Assembly: GCA_019648995.1 (NCBI GenBank)
Contig: BLXT01007308.1
Coordinates: 1,893,184-1,957,183, forward strand
DNA length: 64,000 nt
Direction of reading: 5' to 3'
From: Plakobranchus ocellatus
Taxonomy: Eukaryota > Mollusca > Gastropoda > Plakobranchidae
Part shown: positions 13,826-25,800 of the stretch, piece after piece
How positions within the stretch are numbered: the first letter of the stretch is position 1
Layout: each line of letters starts with the position of its first letter
The notes under the pieces: generated by a model
Told to the model about the DNA's origin: nothing
Seen by the model: only the letters and a program-made list of their open reading frames with translations
Database searches by the model: none
Made by a program: the position numbers and the translations under genes

Positions 13826-16800
13826 CCACTCTCGCTCTCCTTTCTCTCTCTTTCTTCGTTGCCTTCGTCTTCATATATGCACAACAATGTATATTTTGTT
13901 GTTTGATCTGTCAATTTTTCCCATTTTATTTTAAATTGATTTTCAGTGTCCACATCTGTTTATGTCTCCTATAGTTCTCCTTTCCCTCCCCCCTCTTTTT
14001 CTCTCTTTATATATTTTTTTTTCGCTCTGCCTCTCCCTCTCACGTTTTGTTTTTTGTAAGCATTGCAATTTATTATTGTATTGCTTTTCCATCTTAAGTT
14101 GTCTAAATGTTTTCATGATGCCTATCATATGATTGAAAAATACAGAAAATGTATCCTTTTTGCATATCTCTTAACAAAGCAATATCATTTTCCCAACCTG
14201 CTCCTCATCAGGCGTAACTGGAACCTTGAGTGCCTTGATTTCAAAGGCCAGCAGGGTCTTGGTTTTGGCATCACAGCTTATGAAGCTCTCCAAAATTTGA
14301 TTGAGAGTAAAACTATGGTTTCTGCTGCTGTTGTAAGGCTTTTTAAATCTTTTACTCATTGTATATTGTACAATGAATCGTAGCCTAATTTTTTTATGCA
14401 TTTCATTTCTTGCAAAATAATTTTAAGATACAACATATTGAGACTCGTTCTTATTTTTTTTTCTTTTCCTTTCCAATATTTATTATAAATTAAAGCTATT
14501 GATTTACAAAGTAACAAGCTGGAAAATAATTTAAGGTTATATGATTTGTATTTGATCAATAGAAAATCTATTTAGATTATATACAAGTGTGGGAAGCTAA
14601 TATTACAGGCAATAAATTTGTTTTTCAAAAATTTTTGTTTTTGAGAAAAACATACTCAAAATAAGACCTTATTTTTTTGAGTTTTTGAAAAATATTTTTT
14701 GAGTTCTATAGCCAATTAAAGAAATAGTAAGATTATATTCCAAAGAAGAAATAAATATTTTAAAAAATATACTTGGGATAGTGGCATATTTCAGTAGATT
14801 CAAAAGTCTTTCTTTCAGAACGGAAAACTTGGAATTTTTTATTGTAAGCCTTCACAAATATAGCAAAATAATAATGATCCGTGCCATACTCAGTCTCTCA
14901 CAAGATTATCTGGCAGAGTTTCGTAACTGAAATCATCTCGTAAAAAATTAACTTAAAGTTTATTATTTTCATCAGTTTGTTTTATTTTATTTACTATCAG
15001 TGGTCAACTTGCAGATGTCGTCAGTAAAGTTTATTGTGCTATCAATCCCTTGAATTTTTTCATGGTTTTCTAAATTGTTCTCACAATCATCAATACTTAC
15101 AGTTCCATGTGATTCCTACATTATTTTATGTTATTAGATAACTGTTTTTTGAGAAGCAAGAAAAACTTTCATAACAAACATTACAACTACTGTTTTTTGA
15201 GAAGCAAGAAATACTTTCATAACAAAATTTTTTTTTTTTCAATATTTAGTTCTTAACCAGAGTGAATTTTATTGGTAATGTTTACACTTTCAGACGAAAG
15301 AAAGTTTCCAGAAGACTGTAAGTGCCATACTGAGCCAATGCTCTGACAGGATCAAAGCTTTAGTGCCATGGGTTCACTGTGAGTGGGAGGAGAGCTTAAA
15401 GGAAGTTTTCAATGATGTGAGTAAAGAAATAGTATAGAAGTATTCAGAAATTTGTATTGCAAGTGGATGTGATGTGCCTTTTATGATATTATTTACTTTC
15501 TTCACACATGTTTTACTGGTAAGTGTCTAAAAATGATTTGCCTCAATGTGTGAAACATTTGGATGCTTTTTTATTGCTTTATCCAGGCTTTATTTGTCTT
15601 GCTTCTGATGTTCCCACCTTGGCGATTAATATAAAAGAGGATTATATTTTCCCTATTTGCCCTACAAAAAAGAGAGGAAAGTGTCTCATTTTATGAGATT
15701 GCATTAATCTATATGAGTAGTATTTTAAAAAAAGTGTGTTTGTGCCAGTTGTTTTGATTATCAATGTTGATTCCAAGGTATTTATAATTATCATTTATTA
15801 CCTCTGTTTCATTCTTAATTACAAGAGGGGCTCAGAATTCCTTTTTCATAAGTAAAATAATTCTTTGGTTTTTTTGTGGTTTTTTTGTGTCCAATATATA
15901 GACTTTGAAACGAATTAAAAAGAAACATGGAGCAATGTTTAGCACTGTTTCTGTAAGATTTTGTAAATAAAGAGATATATCTGAGAATTAAAGATGCTCA
16001 TAAAAACTTTTTCTCATACCCTGTCATAACTCTGCAGCTACCTAAAGTTGCAGCAGGAACACAGGAGGATATATCTGATAAAACAGACAAGGCAACTGCA
16101 ACCATTCTTCACAAAAGATATTCATACCCAAGGATTGGAAAAGTAATAAATTTGCTGCAAAATTGGGTGAGGAGGAAGTTTTTCCTTTTTTTTTTGTTTT
16201 ATCATTGATATCACTTTTGTTGGCGTTACTAGTTTTTGAAACAATGTTCTCTGTTGATGATGGAACTCATTTTGGACAAATTATTCTATCTATGCACCAA
16301 TAACCTAATTACAAATGATTAAAACACTCTTGTGAAAATGCAATCTGATTTGCCTTAATCTCACTTGATTAGTCAGTTTTGCTAGAATAAATATCTGGTT
16401 CAGCAAGTACTAAATAAAAAAAGCAAACAGTAGAAAATTTGATAGTATCTGAATATTTCAAACAAGGGTTGTTATTTGTTTTCTTCATTGTGCATTACAT
16501 TTTGGGGGAATTTGTTTATGATACAATTTTTTATGCCTATGTGTGTGTTCTTAGGGAGAGGCAATGTATTACTGGCATCCATGGAATATTCTGTGTGTGA
16601 CAGACTTATCATCCTATGAGAATGTCCTAGTAAAGCTAATGACAAGCCCTGCTTCTGATAAGGTCAAAATAAGCTTTTGCGAGGATGCCATGCCTTGTTA
16701 TACACTTAGCTCCATCCAGAGTTTCCTCAAATCTCACAATGTCACCAATGTTGAGGTAATATTGATTTTTATAGTGAATCAAAAATAGTTAAGGAAAACA

Positions 16801-19800
16801 AAACAGCTTTAATTTTGTAACTTTTTTCTTTTAATGAACTGTCTCTGGTATTTGAAATAAAGTACAAAGAAGCATTGCATTCATTAGAAATTTGCTTAAA
16901 GTTGAGTGTGTTGCAAATGAAAAATATATTGAAAATATAGTTTGCTTTGTAATCTTTAAGGCAAAAGATGTTTTTGTAGTATGATTATGTTTGTAGTGTA
17001 AAGTAATTGATTTCCATTCCATTAGAGAATCAAATATTGGAATATTCTTAAAAATATATGGGATGCGTCACAACTAGTCGAAGCATAAGGTACCAATCCC
17101 AGTTTCGAGAAAATCACATTTAAAAATTGTAACCAATTTTTGGGGTGAAAAATTTTTTTTTTGATATCGATTCTTTAGTCATTAATTTTATGTTTTTTGC
17201 AAAGAAAACCCTTGAAAAATGTTTATTTATGTGTTTATTTGTTGTTTTTATGGTCTTTGATGAAAGTAGTTACAAAAGTTTCTTCTGAAAACGGCCTTTT
17301 TCAAAGCTTTTCCATAAGTAAACGACTATGAAAATTACTCAATATTTGGTATGGTTAGAAAGCTTAAAAATTTATGCCTTCGAATCTGGTAATTATCTAG
17401 ATCTAAAAGTGTGCCACATTTCATGGATAATAAGAAATTACCCGTTGCTTCGGAGTTATATCTGTGAACTTTAAAGTCCATTTTCTCTAAAAAGTGAAAA
17501 TTCGATTGTTGGTTTTATCGACCTTTGACAAAGCATAACTTTGTCAAATATTATTCGATTGATAAAAATTTGGTACCGAATTAAAGCTTAGACTCTTTCT
17601 TTTTGAAAATGTCCAAGGTGTACCTTATGCCCCAACTCGTGGTGATGCATCACATATGGTAATCAGGAAGACAAGCAACTCTTTTGAAACTTGCATATGG
17701 AGTGTGGCTTAATTGATTTCCATTTCACTCCGAAACAAATATTTCAATATCCTAAGATTGCTTTCAAGAATTGAAACATCTCTTTTGAGACTTATTTCAT
17801 GAAATTTATACGTAATATTTACTTTTCTCTTTGACTTCCAGCCCAAGCATTTGACATCCCTTTTAAAGAGACAAGGAATTTTGTTGTCAGTCCCACCTCA
17901 TATGCTGGAAGATAGTAAAGAGAGTGCTCAGGAGATCTATATAAAGATGAATGATCTTTTGGAGGAACCCAAAAGCTTGGTGGATAATTTTTTTTTCTTT
18001 TTCTTTTTCGAAGTACAAGCTTGGCTAATAAGTGAATAATGTCAGCAATTTTTTTTTCATGAAGCAGAGAAATAATTTTTTTTTTTTTAAATTTCTTATC
18101 TTCTCATTTTGCTATTTTGAAACTTCTTTATGCTCTTAGTATGATGATCAAAATGTTATTGTAGGGAAACTGGGAATTTTGAAACCCATGTTTTTTACCA
18201 AGCAATCAGTAAAATTTGCACTGATTTTGACAAAGTGATTAAAAATGATACTTCTCCCTTTGGTAAAATGATCTGAAAAAATGAAAGTCGAATAGTTCTG
18301 ATTGACATGGAAAGCCACATTATGGATAGAGCCAATAAGTAATTGTGTTATGATATTAATGGGACTTAAATAATGCATCAAACTCAGAGAAGGTTGCTTT
18401 TTTAAACTTTTATCACATTTAGAAATTTAAGGTTTCTTTTCTTCAAAATTCTCCTGCTCATGCTTTTTACACCCTTACTGAGGCGAAGCCACATTTAATA
18501 TATTCATGAGGTAAAAAAATCCGTTGGCCTGAAGTTATTTTCTTTTTCACATCTCAAATGCTGAAAATGTTTTCAACAACTTTGTTCTTGGAAAGGCTTA
18601 AGTTCAAAAGGATGACAGTAAAATGTGTATTGTTTCATAATATGATGTGTTAAAAACCGTTTTTACAGAAATACCTGTGGCCAGAGCCAACACCAGTGAA
18701 AAGGGTGTTGCAGCACAACAGATGCTATAATTTTTTACCAGCAATGCCTGCTCTGTTCATGTCAAAATTGCTGAGGTATGTAGAGATTTGTGTCGTATTA
18801 TTTGCAACACATTTATATCAGTTCCATTTAATGAATAAAGCTGTGGGCTTAGAGGACTAAATTCAAGTCGAAATCCTAAATAAAAGAAGTAAAATTACCA
18901 TCACTTGATGCTTTCACTATGCTCTGGCAAGTTTTGACAAAAAGATTTTTGTTTAAAAATTGGAACATTTTAATTTATCTCTTTTTTTTTGCCTTTCTGT
19001 TCAGAACCCTGTTGAAGGTATTTCAACCTCTCTGTGTATGGAAAACTGGCTTCCTTGTTCGGCAAGGGCCAGTAGATGTGAAAGCGACATTACTCAAATA
19101 CAAAGGAGAGAGATTGGATGGTTAGTTGCTTCTCTATTGCACAGAGAAATATGATATGGTCCATTTTATTTTTAACTTAATGCTTCATCTCTTTCCTCCT
19201 GTGAATGTGTTGTTTTTTTTTTTCTGGAAAGGAGGGTGGAGGAAGTGAAGATGATAATTCTTTACACTTTAATTAAAGTTTCCATGTTATAGCACATTCC
19301 CATTAATTTCCTCTGTTGGAATTCTATGTTTACTGTTCACCTAGTGATATGAATATCATGTGTGATCTATTCATTTGAATCGTTTGTCAGCAATTTCCTC
19401 ATAAAGCAAAACACTTGAAAGTTCCTTGAGATATCAATTATGTATTTCTAAAAGATGGGCATTTGTAATGAGCATAAAACTTTTTTTTTTTTATACCTTT
19501 GAAGGTCTAGTTTTTACTGTCATGTCCAACAATGGCTCATTTGATATGGTTGGTCATGGTATACTCATTTTTGAAAAATCTTATAAGGACATTGTTATAA
19601 TTCTTTTTTATTCCTTCTTTTTTTATTTATTTAAGACAAGCATTTTAAAACAAAAGAAATCCCACACTATGTTAATATAAATTGTTTGTGAGCATGTTAT
19701 ATTGATTCTTTTTTTTTTTTGTTTTTTTGCTTTCTGTACAGATACGCCAGTCCTGGTGATATCAGCTAGGGTTATTCACCTGGGTATGGACATAAAAATT

Positions 19801-22800
19801 AGACCTGATGTTGACGACTACACCTCAACCACTATGGCAACAAAAGTTATGTATGCCTGTGTGCGCCAGGTCATGACTGTTGTAGACTACACCTGCCTGA
19901 AGACGAAAGTTTACCCCTGTGTAAGTTTATCTGCATTATCAGTAAGGTCAGAAAGCTTAGTTCAGAAGTCACAGCCTGTCACAAATCATTTATGAAATAA
20001 TTTTTAGTTTTGAAATTGTTGGAAGTAAGATAACTTGAATTAGATCCTTAATTAAAAACAAAACGGACAGGACAACTTGTTGGTTTCTTATACAAGTTTA
20101 GATCAATATTTTTTGTGTGTATGGGTTTTTTTTTTTTGTGTGTGTTAAAGTTCATATTGAAGCCAAAAATGCTGTGAGAGAAAAACATTGAGCAAAAAAG
20201 ACCTATGACCATCAACATTTAGGTCAAACTTAAGTTTTCAAGAAAATCATGAAATCTTTAATATACAACTCTTAAGGGGAGCAATATGTATTTCATTCCT
20301 TATCTCTATATCTTGTATGGGTTTTTAAACCATGGATATTTATTTTCTGCAATTTCAAGACATTCTTACTTTCAGCATTAGAAATACCAAAAAAAAAACT
20401 CTACTAATATTCTCTAATTGTTTAAACCTTCAGATTACTTTCCCTTGTCCGGAGTGTGCACAGTTTAAAACGGAAGAGATGGTCAATATTGAACACAACT
20501 GGCACCTCCCCTACTACATAGCCCTGGCCAGCAAGAGACGTAAATGCCCAACACACAAAAATATCACTGCTGGTTTACTCTTTGACTTGGGAGAAGAGCA
20601 AGGAGGTCTGAATAATTTTTCAAATATTTGAAATTTTTTAAATGATATATTTATAGAACTATCTTTTGTGTAGCAGTCCCAGGAATTGAGTCAAGTGGAA
20701 GATCCATATGACTGAATTCAATTAAAAGCTCTAAATTGTGGATCCACATTACTGAATAAAAAATCAAAATCTTAGGTGTGGATCCACTTGACTGAATTGA
20801 AATAAAAAATTTTAAGTTGCAGATCCACTTGACTTAATTCAAATCAACATCCTAAGTTGTGGATCCATATGCATGAATTCAACTCAAAACCAAATTATAT
20901 TTGCTTTATGCACAGAGATGTATTGCACCAGAAAGCTCAACATATAGAGAAATAAGAATTTTGGCCTGTCTAATTTCCATCAGTGACCCACTTTTGCCCC
21001 AAACTTTGCCTGGTCTGAAATGTGGTCTCATGCAGTGATCAAGAAAGTAAACATTGAGAGTTTTCTATTAGATTTAAACCTATAAATATGTTCAGGATTC
21101 ATGATTCTAAAATTAAATTGTAAACCTATTAAATATTCTAAGCTGCAGGAAGGCTTTAGAATTCTGTTTTTGTCTTTCTGGAATTTATATATGTAAGATT
21201 AAAGAGGATTTACAGTATTAATTTTTTTTTTATTTTTGCGAAAGAGAGATGCCACATAAATGACATTGAAAAGGCAAAATCGATGATAGGTAGAACAATG
21301 AGACTTTGAATTTGACCCTCTTAATATATTGGAATGTGGATCTATCTATCATTAAATTTTAACTTTCTTTAGAAGATGTAATCCCCTTAAAAGAATTGAA
21401 TATTTTACAGAACTATTGATGCAATATTAGTAAATAATGTTTCTATCTACAGCTGAGATTTAAAAGCTTTGAGGTATTTATGATCTCTGAAATCCTTAGC
21501 CGCAATCTAAAAAAATTCCCCATTATGTTTATAGACGCTTTGTAACAGATCTAACTTTCAGTAATGTGACAATGTATGCAGGGAATGGAAAAGTGTGCTC
21601 TTGATTGTCCAACTTGTCCAACCAAAGAAATGAGTTTTTAACTAACTCAATGAGCTATGCAGATTTGATTCTAGTGGGAAAACAGCTTTGTACCAAATTG
21701 CTAAAGTGAATTCTCACTCATCAGATGATATGGACATAAATTCAAGCTTCAAAATCTCAAATCCAGATAAGATTTTTGACATCTGGATTCTAGATGTAGA
21801 TTTCTGTTCCAACTTCACTTTGCTCAATACTATGCTAGATGAATGTGTTGAAGTTAACTATTCAAATAAAAAAAAAAAAGAGTCTTACAGTGAACCTTTT
21901 TTATCTATAATTTACAAAGAACACGGACCTTCTAGCAAAGGTAATGTTAGCTTTCAATCCTCTTGAGAAAGATGTCTTTTTGAAGACATTGCACAGCCTA
22001 TTCTGTTATCTGCATTTTTCAGGAAATGTTAGAAATGTTATTTAATTTACATAGAGCTCAGCAGTATAAAAACTATCACATCTTTTGTCTTGTATTTTAT
22101 TTTAGGCTTTTGTTAGGTTCAAATCCAGATTAAAAATAGACTGAGAACGTTGTCAGAAAAATGAGAAGACCAAGCTATTTTTCTATATCAAATGCCTCAT
22201 TCCAGCTTTGCTGCCTTTCTATTAAAGGCCAAGGCAGTGTTCAAGAGTGGATATTTTAGCCTGCTTGTGTTTTTGGTTTTTGTTCTTGTTGTTGTTGAGC
22301 TGTTTCCTACACTTTTTTCTGTATGCATCATGTTATTTGACTTTGGAATATATATCTGTGGAACACATTTAAACCGCAATTCTAGGGGGTATGACTCCTG
22401 TTTTGGTATAAATATTGGTTTAAGCATAGTGCATTAAATAAGTAAGATTAATAAAGGAGAGTAACCAGCTCCCAAATAATAAAGTTAACCCAATGCCACC
22501 CATCGTCACAACACAATGTAAATGCACACGCCCATCCACGCATCTTTCTCTCTTTTTTATCCATCTCTCTATCTCCTTCTCTTTCCCTTTCAGTTAAGAG
22601 GCTCTTGCGCCTAATAGAGCTTTCACAATTTCATCATCGCCTAAGTAACTTTTCTGGTCCTGAAGTCCACTACTTTTACAATTAGATCATCGCCTAAGTT
22701 TTACCGTAATAAAGTCCTCAAAAAAAAAGAGATGGCTCTATTACTGGCTGTGATGCAATAGTGTTTGCTTAGCTTTGCGCTGTCAGGACCTAGGGAGGCG

Positions 22801-25800
22801 TCTGGCACATATAAAATTCAAATGTTAACACTCTTTTAAAATTCTTTCTAAGAATAGAAGGGTTACACTAAATGCCTTCTCTCAAAACTGTTTCATATTC
22901 CTTTGACTTCACTGCAACAGGTTTCAACTCAAATCTCTTCGACCATAAGTTATGCACAAAAAGTAAATTAGTTAGTTTCTGGATAATACTGCTTCAACCA
23001 TATGGCTTTTTTTTCACAGAGGGATGTGTTATTCCACAACACAACTTTTGCTACCAAAGCGCTGCATCGAAATTTGTGAAACAACAGCTCAGACAAGTCC
23101 ATTTCCGTGAAATGGATCCTCCTGAAAAGTTTGTGATTTAATTGATGGCTTACATATGGGGGTTCATATTTCTTGAATGTTTTGACAACGGTGAAGAAAT
23201 AAGATATCATACTTACATTCCTAGAATGTTCTGACCACGGTAAATAAATAAGATATCAGACCTAAATTCTTTAAAATTTTCTAAGTGTTGAGTACAGAGA
23301 GTAACTGCATTTTTTTTGCAGCAATAGCTTTAACCTTTATAAAAAAAATTAGCCCTACAAATAATATCAACTTTATTGTTGGATAATAACTATTTGATGA
23401 TACTTATATTTATATTTTTGATCATCCATTTACCAAGATTTTCATCTTACCAATATTTCTTTATTACTTCAGATGCTTTTATTGTGGTCGAGATGATGAA
23501 GAGCCTTGTTTGCGCTGTGTCATGTGCTCCCAGTGCCTCAGGCATTTTGCTGTGAGTAAAGAAAATGTGTTTGAGAAATTGTCTGCCTGAAAAGTGTATT
23601 ACAGGAAAGGACAAAAATCATTTTTGTTTTGATAAAACTTAAAGGGTGAAGCATTAGCTCTTCACACTCTGTGTTATTCAATTTTTTTCAGATAAGTTTG
23701 AGTTGGTTGTTGCATTCTCTTACTATATTGACTATAGAAAAGATATGATGAATCATTTAATATAGCTTTTTACTTTCCATCTGTGTCACTCAGCAGTTGT
23801 CATCTGCTACCAAGAAAATATATGTCATTGCAGTTTGAGCGACAAGTTTTTAGTCTAACTTTTATGCAAGGAATATCACATATAAAGCTTTTGAGAGGGG
23901 AAAATTCTGTCTTGGAAAATACCAAAAAAAAAACCGCACATCTTTGCAAAGAATTAAGCAGTCCTATCTACATTTCACCTCTACAAAGCTTATTCAGAAA
24001 GGAGTTTTATATCATTTCAGGGATACTAAAATGCTTAAAATGTAGCTTCCTTCTCAGACATATATAGTTCAACAATTTTTGTTGACAAGAGCTGTTCAAT
24101 AAAATTATTATTTACAAATAAAGATACTCAGTAGCAACCTTTGCAACTATAATGGAGTAGAAAGATAAAATATGAGCTGCAATTCTGTTATTTGGTGTAC
24201 TTTACTTGCTGTTCTTAGAAATTCGCCAAAGTGATACAGCCAGGACATGTGACATCACAATCCTTCAAGTTGCAGATGGTGAAGGATGGCCAATTACAAG
24301 ATGATGAGCGTATCATATCTAATACTAAGGGTTGTGTCTACTTTTACAAACGTGGACACTCTATGCAGATGCTAGATCCAATGACTCCTTTCTACTGGGA
24401 CCAGCTAGTTGTGACTGCTCTCAAGTCTGGGAATTTCTATATTCATCTCACGTTGTGAGTGCTTGTATTTGAAATATAGCTATTGCATTTTTTGCATTCT
24501 TTTTTCTTTTTTTTTTTTTTCTGCTATAATTACATGCATCAGCTGGTTGAATTTTGGAATTCATGAATTGAATTTTTGATGACATTGGAAATCTGGAGTT
24601 TAAAAAAAGAACAATTCAATTATTTTTAAACAGAAAATCATAATCCCTGAACACAATCTCAAAATCTGCAAAAATTTAATGCTAAACAGTAAACAATGAA
24701 TGAAAGAGTATACTATTGTCATCACTAATTCTGATGATCGTCAAAGTTCAATCAAATAGGTGCTTCTCCTTTCTTTAAAATAGAAGCACTCATATGATTG
24801 AAGTTTAAGCAAAATAGGGTAGCAAGTCAGATCATTCATATGTCAAGAGTGTTTTCTGCATGATTGCACTGAGGGTAGACATCAGCATGAAAACTTCATT
24901 TTGTAGTAACAATGTAAGAGCACATTCATGGATTCTCTTAAATTCACAAATCGTACAAATGCCTTTTAATTTTAACTTGCAGTGGCTCTGGAAAAAGACT
25001 TGAATACCACAGTTCTGGTGTTATTATTGACCAGCACGGCAAGTCACACACTAATGATTTTTGGAAATGTCGAGATGCCAGCTGTATCAATATAAGAATG
25101 GAGGCAGTGGAGGTGATATTCAAGACTTTTTAAAAATCTTTCTGGTGTTTTTACAAAACCATAGAGATGATGTGACCCTTATTCTTTTTGCCAATTTTGC
25201 ATCACATATTTGCTTATCAAAGATGAGATCTTTGTTGAAGGTATTGTCACAGCTTATGTCTGCCTTCGTTCTGCCATTCTGATGTACCTTATATCAAACT
25301 AGTCTATTTTTTCAAATTAATAGCTACTATACACCCTATAGAAAAGCTGTGAGTGTAAACTTTGTACAATTTTAAATGCTGGTCTTTAAATCAAGTAATA
25401 ACCATGATCTTGCCTTCATCATTTCTTTCATTAAAGCTTTGGAAAAATTTAGCGTAAAGTGATCTCAAATCAGCATAATGACTCATTTGGACTGGTTACA
25501 GACATATTGTAATGATTTTGCTGCATTTGTTTCTGACATTAGCACAAGATTTACATTTCAATGGAATACTACTCTTTTTTATAGCAGAGCTTGTGAGTTA
25601 ATGAATTAAAAACATATATGATGAAATTTTGAAGTTTGATTTGTTTTTCGTAATGTATTTTCAAACCATTTTTTTTTTAGATGTTAAAAAAAGAAAAAGA
25701 GAAATTCCAATTCCTATTTCTGTGTTCACAGTTAGGCAAACGTGTGCAAATCATCATTCAATTGAAAGAAAAGGAAGTGTACAGGGAGGAGATTGATGGC

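Noticed and set aside
13183-13974. Several long overlapping open frames rich in Ser, Leu, Ile and Tyr
   Set aside because: They are translations of CT and CTAT microsatellites, open in all frames because the repeats contain no stop codon.
22968-23210. Minus-strand frame opposite tentative exon 19
   Set aside because: It is most likely a shadow of the plus-strand frame and has no splice context or similarity.
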